Shown: piece by piece, positions 26,606 to 33,771 of the stretch
How the letters are laid out: every line of letters begins with the position of its first letter
Numbering within the stretch: the first letter of the stretch is position 1
DNA from: Betaproteobacteria bacterium
GTDB lineage: Bacteria; Pseudomonadota; Gammaproteobacteria; Burkholderiales; SG8-39
Direction of reading: 5' to 3'
Length of the DNA: 45,350 nt
NCBI GenBank assembly: GCA_009693435.1
Contig: SHXF01000028.1
Span: 1 to 45,350 of the forward strand
Notes under the pieces: model-generated
Seen by the model: the letters and a program-made list of their open reading frames with translations, nothing else
Told to the model about the DNA's origin: nothing
Databases searched by the model: none
Program-made: the position numbers and the translations under genes

Positions 26606-27511
26606 ATGCCGGCGGTGAGCATCATTTCCATCGGCACTTTCCCCGAAGGCACCGTCAACCATGCCGCGGGGGTGGCCTTGTCTCGGGTATTTCACGATGC
26701 CGCATCGATTCCGGCGCGACTGCATATTGCTTCGGGCTCCGCTTGCCTGCTGCCGCTGGTTGCCTCGGGGCAGGTCGATGTCGGCGTTGCCAACGTGCTC
26801 GATCTGGCGCAGGCCTGGCGTCTGGCGACGGATGCCGGGAGCGCAGCGGAACCGGCAGCGGAATTGCGCATGATTGCCGCGCTGACGCCGATCAAGGTCG
26901 GACTGTTCGTGCGCAACGATTCCGCGCTACGCAACCTCGCTGACATCCGCGGTAAGACCATCGGCTATGGCTATGCCCTTCAGCGGCGCATCAACGACGT
27001 GGTCGACGCCCTGCTCGGCATTGCCGGTCTGACCATCGGCGAGATGCGGCCGGTGACGGTGCCGGACCAGGTAGCCGGCGCCGAGCGGTTTGTCGAAGGC
27101 GACGTCGAGGTGGGATTTTTCTCGATCGGCGCGCCGCGGATGCGCGCAGTGAACGCCGCCGTCGCGGGAGGCATCCGCTTCATGTCGCTGGCCGGCCGAA
27201 GCGCGGCGCTGCCCCTCGGGCTGTCCGGTGCGTACATCGGGGCGGTGTCGCCGGGATCCGGCCTGGATGGCGTGCTGGCGCCGCTCTGGACGGTGTTCTA
27301 CGATAATGTGTTCTTCACCAGCGCCCGCATGGCATCGGTGCGTGTTCATCGACTGACCCGAGCAGTGGCCGAAAACAAAGCCGGGCTGGAAGCGGCGGCC
27401 GCGCAGTTTCGCGATTTCGACGTGCGGCGGATGCATAAGGATGTGGGCGTCCCTTATCATGAGGGCGCGTTGGCGTACTATCGTGAAATCAACATTGGCT
27501 CCGGCCATTGA
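26606..27511 (+). CDS. TAXI-type solute-binding protein without signal peptide
   Basis: The 301-residue protein matches TRAP-associated TAXI binding proteins: [74 protein letters not shown], and the near-terminal [15 protein letters not shown] typical of the family. It begins [15 protein letters not shown], with the first binding strand at residue 4, so no signal peptide exists, and none is encoded upstream in frame. It may act in the cytoplasm or as an unusual sensor. It sits between the Rieske beta and nitrile hydratase alpha genes with short spacers. No TRAP permease gene is adjacent. Confidence 0.82.
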   Translation: MPAVSIISIGTFPEGTVNHAAGVALSRVFHDAASIPARLHIASGSACLLPLVASGQVDVGVANVLDLAQAWRLATDAGSAAEPAAELRMIAALTPIKVGLFVRNDSALRNLADIRGKTIGYGYALQRRINDVVDALLGIAGLTIGEMRPVTVPDQVAGAERFVEGDVEVGFFSIGAPRMRAVNAAVAGGIRFMSLAGRSAALPLGLSGAYIGAVSPGSGLDGVLAPLWTVFYDNVFFTSARMASVRVHRLTRAVAENKAGLEAAAAQFRDFDVRRMHKDVGVPYHEGALAYYREINIGSGH

Positions 27512-27533
27512 TCGCAGTGTTGCACCGGGAGAC

Positions 27534-28193
27534 ATGATGGGCCCGCACGATCACGATCAACATGACAGTCATGGCGGGCACGGCCATGAACACGGCGACT
27601 CGCGGTTCACCGCGGTTGAACTGCGGGTCAAGGCGCTCGAATCGCTGCTGGTCGAAAAAGGGCTGGTGGATGCGGCTGCGCTGGGCAAATTCATCGACAC
27701 GTTCGAGAACAAGATCGGTCCGCGCAACGGTGCGAGAGTCGTAGCGCGCGCCTGGACCGATCCGGTGTACCGGCAGCGGCTTCTGAAAGACGCCACCGCA
27801 GCCATTGCCGACCTGGGCTACGGCGGCCAGCAGGGCGAGGACATGGTGGTGGTGGAGAACACCCCGCAGGTGCATAACATGGTGGTGTGCACGCTGTGTT
27901 CGTGTTATCCGTGGCCGGTGCTCGGATTGCCGCCCGTCTGGTACAAATCGAACGCCTACCGCGCGCGCGCGGTGCTTGATCCGCGCGGCGTGCTGCGCGA
28001 GTTCGGGCTGGAAATTCCGGATGACGTGGAACTGCGCGTCTGGGACAGCACGGCGGAACTTCGCTACCTGGTGCTGCCCGAGCGCCCGGCAGGGACCGAG
28101 GGACTGACCGAGCAGCAACTCGCCGATCTGGTGACCCGGGACGCGATGGTCGGCACCGCCATGGTGGCGCCACCGGGCAAGGTTGCGGCATGA
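27534..28193 (+). CDS. nthA: Cobalt-type nitrile hydratase alpha subunit
   Basis: The 219-residue protein carries the metal claw [11 protein letters not shown] (Cys119, Cys122, Ser123, Cys124); Thr after the first Cys and Tyr after the last mark the cobalt type, while iron enzymes have Ser and Thr. The enzyme hydrates nitriles to amides. Residues 5-20 include seven His ([16 protein letters not shown]), an unusually metal-binding-like N-terminus that could serve cobalt loading. The frame has two adjacent ATGs (27534 and 27537) after a GGGAGAC site. Its stop overlaps nthB (ATGA). Confidence 0.95.
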   Translation: MMGPHDHDQHDSHGGHGHEHGDSRFTAVELRVKALESLLVEKGLVDAAALGKFIDTFENKIGPRNGARVVARAWTDPVYRQRLLKDATAAIADLGYGGQQGEDMVVVENTPQVHNMVVCTLCSCYPWPVLGLPPVWYKSNAYRARAVLDPRGVLREFGLEIPDDVELRVWDSTAELRYLVLPERPAGTEGLTEQQLADLVTRDAMVGTAMVAPPGKVAA

Positions 28194-28852
28194 ACGGCAT
28201 CCACGACATGGGCGGCATGCACGGTTTCGGGCGCATCGAACGCGAGGAGAACGAGCCCGTCTTTCATCACGATTGGGAACGAAAGACCATCGCCCTGAGG
28301 CAGGCGGCGGGCGCTCTCGGCAAATGGAACATGGATGGCTCGCGCCATTCGAACGAGCGCATTCCGCCGGCGGAGTATCTCGCCGCCAGCTACTACGAGC
28401 GCTGGGTGATCAGCCTGGAAATGCTGCTCGTGGAATCGGGCCTGGTCACCCGCCGGGAAATCGAGGCCGGCAAAGCGCTTTCCCCGCCGCTGGCCGGCAT
28501 CCTGCCGCTGCTGAAAGCCGAAGCGGTGGAGCCGAGAATTCGCAGCGGCCGAAGCGCACGCGTCGACGTGCCGCTGCCGCCGCGGTTCGCAGCCGGCGAT
28601 CAGGTCGTCGCGCGCAACTTCACCACCGCCGGCCATACGCGCCTGCCGCGCTATGCGCGCGGCAGGCGCGGCGTTATCGACCGCGATCACGGCGTGTTCG
28701 TATTCCCCGACAGCAATGCCATGAGCGGCGATCCGAAGCCGCAGCATGTCTACAGCGTGCGTTTCAGCACAACCGAACTGTGGGGCGCTCAAGCGCCCCG
28801 GCGGGATGGAGTATTCATCGACCTGTGGGACGACTATCTGGATCGCGCATGA
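28190..28852 (+). CDS. nthB: Nitrile hydratase beta subunit
   Basis: The 220-residue protein begins [14 protein letters not shown], the invariant beta-subunit start, followed by [43 protein letters not shown] with the conserved Arg that contacts the alpha claw. The C-terminal half ([31 protein letters not shown]) is the SH3-like barrel. Both halves are in one chain, which separates it from thiocyanate hydrolase, where they are split. It overlaps nthA and the accessory gene by 4 bases each. Confidence 0.95.
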   Translation: MNGIHDMGGMHGFGRIEREENEPVFHHDWERKTIALRQAAGALGKWNMDGSRHSNERIPPAEYLAASYYERWVISLEMLLVESGLVTRREIEAGKALSPPLAGILPLLKAEAVEPRIRSGRSARVDVPLPPRFAAGDQVVARNFTTAGHTRLPRYARGRRGVIDRDHGVFVFPDSNAMSGDPKPQHVYSVRFSTTELWGAQAPRRDGVFIDLWDDYLDRA

Positions 28853-29208
28853 GCAGCGCCGATCTGCCGGATCTCCCGCTGCTGCCGCGCGATCGCGACG
28901 GTCCGGTGTTCCACGAACCGTGGCAGGCGCAGGCGTTCGGCCTGGTGATGATGCTGTACCGGCGCGGTGTGTTCGCCTGGCCCGAGTGGGCGGAGCGTCT
29001 CGCGGCGCAGATCGCCGCCGGCAAGGCACGCGGCGACAGCGACGATGCCGGCCTCTACTACGAGTACTGGCTGGCGGCGCTGGAACAACTGGTCGCCGAC
29101 CGGCGATTGCTGACGAGTAAGGAAATCCTGGCGCGCAAGGACCAATGGGACCGGGCGGCGCGCGCCACGCCGCATGGCAAGCCGATTGAATTGCAGCATG
29201 GTCGCTGA
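28849..29208 (+). CDS. Nitrile hydratase accessory (activator-like) protein
   Basis: The 119-residue protein resembles the N-terminal part of a nitrile hydratase beta subunit (FHEPWQAQAFGLVMMLYRRGVFAWPEWAERLAAQI, YYEYWLAALEQLV), the pattern of P14K/NhlE-type accessory proteins that deliver cobalt to the alpha subunit by subunit swapping. It directly follows nthB with an ATGA overlap, the usual place for such activators in Co-type operons. It has no Cys claw of its own. Confidence 0.9.
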   Translation: MSSADLPDLPLLPRDRDGPVFHEPWQAQAFGLVMMLYRRGVFAWPEWAERLAAQIAAGKARGDSDDAGLYYEYWLAALEQLVADRRLLTSKEILARKDQWDRAARATPHGKPIELQHGR

Positions 29209-29280
29209 GTTGCTTGTCGAGCAGCGGTGCGGCAGATGAAGCGCAATGTGTTTTCAACCCTGGACTACCGGAGAGTCGAG

Positions 29281-30447
29281 ATGAAACGAATCATGTTTGC
29301 TGTGTTGTGCACGATGCTGGCGGGCGCGGGACAGGCGCAGACGCGTCCGGTGGTGAAGATCGGGATGATCACGACCTTGTCAACGCCCGCCGGTTACGTC
29401 GGCGAGGAGGTCCGCGACGGCTTCCGGCTGGCGGTGAAGGAGGGCAACGGCGCGCTCGGAGGGGCGCCGGTGGAACTGCTGGTGGCCGATGACGGCCTGA
29501 ACCCGGCCACCGCCAAGGAAATCGCCGGCCGCATGCTGCAGCAGGACGGCGTGAAGATATTTTCCGGCACGATATTTTCGGTGATCGCCCTCGGACTGGT
29601 GCCGGACCTGATGCGCGCCGGCGCCTTCTACATCGGCGCCAACACCGGCGCCACCGACTTCGACGGCAAGAACTGCCACCCGAATTACTTCGTGGCGAGC
29701 TGGCACAACGAAGGCGCGCCGTCGATGGCGGGCCTGGCGGCCAACAACGTCGGCGCGAAGCGCCTCGTCTCCATCGTCGCCAATTACTACGCCGGCAAGG
29801 AATCGCTGGCCGCGTTGAAAACCACCTACAAGGGGCAGGTCGTCGATGAAATTCTGGTGAAGCTGAACCAGACCGATTACGCCTCGGAAATTTCGCAGAT
29901 CAAGTCGGACAAGCCCGACGCGATCTATTCGTTTCTGCCGGGCGGCATGGGCATCAGTTTCCTGCGCCAGATGCATCAGGCCGGCCTGTCGGGCATCACG
30001 CACCTCAACGGCACCACCATCGACAACAGGGCGCTGGCCGCGGTCGGCGAGGCGGGCAGGAGTGTCGTCGGCAGCACGTTCTGGGGACCGGAATTCGACA
30101 ATCCGTCGAACAAGCGCTTCGTTGCGGCGTTTCGCGAGGCCTACAAGCGCGACCCGTTGCCGTATGCGGCGCAGGGCTATGACGCGGCCCACATGATCGG
30201 CGCGGCCCTGCAGGCCACCAAGGGCAACGTCGACGACGCGTCCGCATTCCGCGCCGCGCTGCGCAACCAGAAGTTCGACTCGGTGCGCGGCAAGTTCTCG
30301 CTCGGCAAGAGCCAGCATCCGGTGCAGGACTGGTACATGACCACGGCGAGCAAGTCGCCCTCGGGAGCTTATTACCTCAAGACCGGCCCCAAGCTGGTGA
30401 GCGACCTCGGCAGCCCGTACGCCGCCGAGTGCGCAATGAAGCCCTAG
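29281..30447 (+). CDS. Liv-type ABC transporter substrate-binding protein 2
   Basis: The 388-residue protein has a signal peptide (IMFAVLCTMLAGAGQAQ) and the same fold as the protein at 19810: KIGMITTLSTPAGYVGEE, KTTYKGQVVDEILVKLNQTDYASEI and FLPGGMGISFLRQMHQAGL are close counterparts. The ATG at 29281 follows GGAGAGTCGAG. The two paralogues flank the operon and may bind the nitrile or amide and a related metabolite. The downstream SDR starts 11 bases after its stop. Confidence 0.93.
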   Translation: MKRIMFAVLCTMLAGAGQAQTRPVVKIGMITTLSTPAGYVGEEVRDGFRLAVKEGNGALGGAPVELLVADDGLNPATAKEIAGRMLQQDGVKIFSGTIFSVIALGLVPDLMRAGAFYIGANTGATDFDGKNCHPNYFVASWHNEGAPSMAGLAANNVGAKRLVSIVANYYAGKESLAALKTTYKGQVVDEILVKLNQTDYASEISQIKSDKPDAIYSFLPGGMGISFLRQMHQAGLSGITHLNGTTIDNRALAAVGEAGRSVVGSTFWGPEFDNPSNKRFVAAFREAYKRDPLPYAAQGYDAAHMIGAALQATKGNVDDASAFRAALRNQKFDSVRGKFSLGKSQHPVQDWYMTTASKSPSGAYYLKTGPKLVSDLGSPYAAECAMKP

Positions 30448-30458
30448 ACGGCACGGCG

Positions 30459-31214
30459 GTGACGCTGGCCGGAAAGGTGGCGCTGGTGACCGGCGCCGCA
30501 AGCGGCATCGGCCGCGCCATCGCATTGCGTTTCGCGGCTGCGAGGGCGACCTTGATCGCCACCGACATCGATGCGGCCGGCGCCGGCGCCACCGCCCGCG
30601 AGGCCGGCCGCGATGCCCTCCACCTGCGCCTCGACGTGAGCGACGAGACGGAGGTGGCGCGGGTGTACGCCGCGGTGGCCGCGCGCCATGGCAGACTCGA
30701 CATCCAGGTCAGCAATGCCGGCATCACGGCGCGCGCGCCGTTCCTCGAAATGACCCTGGAAAAGTTCGACCGCATTATCCGCACCAACCTGTACGGGGTG
30801 TTCCTGTGCGGGCAGCAGGCGGCGCGACTGATGCAGGGCGGCGGGCGCATCGTCAATATCGCTTCGGTATCCGGCCAGCAGGGCGGAACCGGCCGCTCAG
30901 CCTACGGCGCATCCAAGGCGGCAATCATCAACCTCACGCAAACGATGGCAATCGAACTGGCGCCGCGCCACATTCTCGTCAATGCCATTGCGCCGGGGCC
31001 GACGCAGATCGAGCGCTTCAACGTCGCGGGCGCACAGCGCGCGGCGTTGCTGTCACGGCTCGCCATCAAGCGCTTTGCCGACCCGGCGGAAGTTGCCTCG
31101 GCGGCGCTGTTTCTGGTTTCCGCGGAGAACACCTACATCACCGGGCACGTGCTCAACGTCGATGGCGGCTTCCACGCTGCCGGCGTGATGTACGACCCGG
31201 ACACCGCGAACTAG
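30459..31214 (+). CDS. SDR family oxidoreductase
   Basis: The 251-residue protein is a classical short-chain dehydrogenase: cofactor motif TGAASGIGRA, NAG in VSNAGITAR, catalytic Ser in NIASVSGQ, YGASK with Tyr-x3-Lys, and a C-terminal GHVLNVDGGF. Asp after the second strand (ATDIDAAG) suggests NAD. The GTG at 30459 gives a start VTLAGKVALVTG typical of the family; a GTG at 30429 inside the preceding gene is less likely. It could oxidise a diol from the Rieske enzyme. Confidence 0.9.
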   Translation: MTLAGKVALVTGAASGIGRAIALRFAAARATLIATDIDAAGAGATAREAGRDALHLRLDVSDETEVARVYAAVAARHGRLDIQVSNAGITARAPFLEMTLEKFDRIIRTNLYGVFLCGQQAARLMQGGGRIVNIASVSGQQGGTGRSAYGASKAAIINLTQTMAIELAPRHILVNAIAPGPTQIERFNVAGAQRAALLSRLAIKRFADPAEVASAALFLVSAENTYITGHVLNVDGGFHAAGVMYDPDTAN

Positions 31215-31275
31215 CGATTCGTGGCAGGCAGGAACGCGCCGGGGCGTTGCGTGTAGTCCCGGGGAGCGCGGATGT

Positions 31276-31352
31276 GTTATCAAAAAAAATAACAGGTATG
31301 GCTGTAGATGATCGCCGTACGGGCAGTTTGATGAAACATTCTTCTGAATTAT
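31276..31352 (-). repeat. Dispersed 66-80 bp element, copy C
   Basis: Read on the minus strand, it starts ATAATTCAG at 31352, 9 bases after the stop of the transglutaminase-like gene, contains CATCTACAGCCATACCTG and ends with the hairpin GTTAT-(8 bases)-ATAAC at 31276-31293. It lies in the convergent spacer with the SDR gene. It resembles copy B at its start and copy A near the hairpin. Confidence 0.6.
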
Positions 31353-31361
31353 TGCCGGCTG

Positions 31362-32171
31362 CTACTGCCGGACTTCCTCCGCCAGCACGCTGAAGTTCGC
31401 GAGCCGCATTGGCCCGAAACTGTTGGTGATCGGGACATCCGTCGCGTCCCGCCCGCGCGCCATCAGGATGCGCCCCTTGCGCGGCGCGTTGTTGCGCGGA
31501 TCGAAGGTGTGCCAGCGACCATCGAGATAAGCCTCGAACCAGGCCGCGAAATCCATGGGCGCATACGGCGGGGGCAGCCCGATGTCGCTGATGTAGCCGG
31601 TGCAATAGCGGGCCGGGATGTTCATGCAGCGGCACAGTGCGACGGCGAGATGGGTGTAATCGCGGCACACGCCGGCGCGCCGCGCCGCCACCTGCGCCGC
31701 GGACATCATCGGATCGGCGTGCTGGTAGCCGAATGCGATGTGGCGGTTGACGTAGTCACAGATGGCCCGCACCCGCGCCGTCCCGCCGGGCACCGGCCCG
31801 AACCGCGCCCAGGCTTCGGTGGCGAGCCGGTCAGTTTCGCAATAGCGGCTGCCCAGGAGGAACACCAGCGTTTCGTCGGGGAGCGCGTCGACCGGCGTCT
31901 GTGGCACATCCGGCACGATAGCGTCCCACTCGCCGTCGTCGCTCAGCAGCGCGCGGCTCCACAGCCGGATCCGTCCGGCCGGTGCGACGATGCGGCTGCA
32001 GCGGTTGCCGTAGGAGTCGATATAGAGCGCCACCGGCACGATGGGTTCGGTCTTGAGGGTTTCCGGTTCGAGCAGATCATGGAAGCGACTCGGATGAATG
32101 CTCACTGCAAGCAGCATCGGCGTGGGCGCGTCCTGCTCGTACGACATGTCGAAGCCGACAGCGATTTTCAA
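31362..32171 (-). CDS. Transglutaminase-like cysteine protease family protein
   Basis: The 269-residue protein has a transglutaminase core with the nucleophile in RRAGVCRDYTHLAVALCR and the following NIPARYCTGYISDIG. The segment where many relatives carry the catalytic His reads DFAAWFEAYLDGRWHTFDPRNN, with Ala at that position; this may be a subfamily trait. A TTG start at 32171 is used because GAGG lies 5 bases upstream and the protein then begins LKIAVGFDMSYEQ. It lies 7 bases after the N-formylglutamate-amidohydrolase-like gene. No signal peptide is present. Confidence 0.82.
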   Translation of the reverse strand: MKIAVGFDMSYEQDAPTPMLLAVSIHPSRFHDLLEPETLKTEPIVPVALYIDSYGNRCSRIVAPAGRIRLWSRALLSDDGEWDAIVPDVPQTPVDALPDETLVFLLGSRYCETDRLATEAWARFGPVPGGTARVRAICDYVNRHIAFGYQHADPMMSAAQVAARRAGVCRDYTHLAVALCRCMNIPARYCTGYISDIGLPPPYAPMDFAAWFEAYLDGRWHTFDPRNNAPRKGRILMARGRDATDVPITNSFGPMRLANFSVLAEEVRQ

Positions 32172-32178
32172 TTGTTCC

Positions 32179-32874
32179 TCACCGCTCGAGTGCCACCCGC
32201 AGCGTTTCCACCAGCATCGCACGAACTTCCCGCCAGGCTTTCGCATCCGCGACCAGCGCCTGGTTGAACTCCAGCTCCATCCCCACATAACGCTGCGGCG
32301 CATGCCGCCGCCTCAGGTGCGTGGTCATGCCATCCTGCTCGCCGCGATACGGATAATTGCGCCGCACCCGCAATTCCGGCGCGGCTGCCTTCAGCGCGCT
32401 GCGCCAGCGCTCGGCCAGTCTGACTTCGCCGGGCCGCGCAGGGTCGTACAACAGGCCGATATCCGCATTGCGCACTTCTCCGTGAAGCTCCGGCGTGAAG
32501 GAATGCGTGGATATATGCATCACCCGCGCCGGTCGCGCCACCATGGCGCCGACGTGCTGCTCCACTTCACTGCGATAAGGCAGATACCAGTCGCGCAAGA
32601 TACGCGCCCGCTCATGCGCTGGCAGTGTTCTCGTCGCATCGGAGTGCAGGTCCTTGTGCCCGATGGAGCGGTTCAGATCGACCAGCAGGCGCGTCGCGCG
32701 GCCGAGCACCAGCGGCGCAGCGAAGGCGGCGGCGAACTGCCGCGCCAGGGGCACCGCGCCGATGTCGTAGCCACGGTGCGTATCGAGCGCATGCGCCAGT
32801 TCGCGGAACAGCGGCCGGTACTTCGCCGGGACGCGATTGCTGGCGTGCTCGCAGGTGATCAGGACGGGAGCCAT
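32179..32874 (-). CDS. N-formylglutamate amidohydrolase family protein
   Basis: The 231-residue protein shows the family signature ITCEHASNRVP at the N-terminus, DIGAVPLARQFA, RLLVDLNRS and MHISTHSFTPELHG, followed by ADIGLLYDP and GMELEFNQ near the end. Known members hydrolyse N-formylglutamate or related N-acyl amino acids in the cytoplasm. It lies between a SnoaL-like gene (16 bases) and a transglutaminase-like gene (7 bases), suggesting one transcript. The true substrate is uncertain because no histidine-degradation genes are nearby. Confidence 0.9.
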   Translation of the reverse strand: MAPVLITCEHASNRVPAKYRPLFRELAHALDTHRGYDIGAVPLARQFAAAFAAPLVLGRATRLLVDLNRSIGHKDLHSDATRTLPAHERARILRDWYLPYRSEVEQHVGAMVARPARVMHISTHSFTPELHGEVRNADIGLLYDPARPGEVRLAERWRSALKAAAPELRVRRNYPYRGEQDGMTTHLRRRHAPQRYVGMELEFNQALVADAKAWREVRAMLVETLRVALER

Positions 32875-32890
32875 GGAGCGCTTCCAGGCC

Positions 32891-33445
32891 TTAGCCTTGC
32901 CTCGCCGCGGCCAGCGCCGCGTACAGATAGTCGTCCATGCCGTGGCGCTGCTCGGTGAATCCCGGCGGAAAGCCGGCCGGCGCGCTCATCTGCTCGGACT
33001 GGATGTCGCCGAACACGATCCTGCGACGCGCCACTTTCCATGCACCCGTGCGTTGCTCGAAGGTGTCGATATAGCGAGCCGAGGCAAGCTTGCGCAGGCC
33101 GTGGCTCTCCGGCGCCACGCCGGGCGCGTTCTTCCCGTAGCGCTGGAACACCACGCAGTATGTTTCAACCAGCGCCTTCGTCCGGGAGGTGAATTCGATC
33201 AGCACGTTGGTCATCAGGTGCATCGAGTGATCCTGATGCTCGTGCATGCGCGCGCAGTTTTCGATGAATCCCTTCGCCGGTCCCGAGAAAAATCCGTGCT
33301 CGTCCACCGCATCGTCGTGATAGGTGGAGAGCGCCAGCGCCCAGTCCTGCCGGTCGATGCCGCGGATGAAACGCTTCTGCGTGTCCTCGATTTCGGTGCG
33401 GGCGCGCAGTTCGTCGAGGAAGTCGGGGAAGTGGGGGCTGGCCAT
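32891..33445 (-). CDS. SnoaL-like / NTF2-fold protein
   Basis: The 184-residue protein has the cone-fold pattern IEDTQKRFIRGIDRQDWALALSTYHDDAVDEHGFF with later MHLMTNVLIEF and ARYIDTFEQRTGAWKVARRRIVFGD. This architecture is shared by SnoaL_4, limonene-epoxide-hydrolase-like and Rieske beta proteins. No separate alpha subunit is adjacent, so it is probably a stand-alone isomerase, hydrolase or binding protein. It is the first gene of the three-gene minus-strand group, with GGAGCACCCC upstream of the ATG. Confidence 0.85.
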   Translation of the reverse strand: MASPHFPDFLDELRARTEIEDTQKRFIRGIDRQDWALALSTYHDDAVDEHGFFSGPAKGFIENCARMHEHQDHSMHLMTNVLIEFTSRTKALVETYCVVFQRYGKNAPGVAPESHGLRKLASARYIDTFEQRTGAWKVARRRIVFGDIQSEQMSAPAGFPPGFTEQRHGMDDYLYAALAAARQG

Positions 33446-33601
33446 GGGGTGCTCCTGTCGAATTGGAAGGTCGGGGAAAGTTTAGCTGAAGGCAGGGGCG
33501 GAGTTTGATGGGAATCCTGCGCCAGCGGAATTCGTGAATTGATAGGCGCGGCATGCGTCCCGGCAGGGCAGCAGGATCCTTGTACGAAGCATTGACCGCC
33601 T

Positions 33602-33684
33602 CGTAAATTGTTCAAAAATGATAATGGAACTGCCCGGAAATATCCGTATTATCGCCATCGGATCAAATAAAAGTCGCTAATATC
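33602..33684 (-). repeat. Dispersed 66-80 bp element, copy D, at the edge of the restriction island
   Basis: Read on the minus strand, the body runs from 33684 to TTATCA at 33624-33619, then ATTTTTGAAC. It matches copy A at 38 of 66 positions and copy E at 39 of 66, both without gaps, by hand count. GATAAT and ATTATC inside it form an imperfect long stem. Unlike the other copies it lies in a divergent spacer, ending 88 bases before the hsdR start. Confidence 0.7.
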
Positions 33685-33771
33685 TGCTTGGACTCCAGAT
33701 TCACGCACAGCTCGAGCATTGGGCCGCCGCGGCCCAAACAGAACCGTGCGCCTGCCGCAATTCAGAGGACA

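Noticed and set aside
27534..29208. Thiocyanate hydrolase instead of nitrile hydratase
   Set aside because: Beta N- and C-terminal halves are in one 220-residue chain, and the claw subunit comes first; thiocyanate hydrolase splits the beta homologue into two subunits with the claw subunit last.
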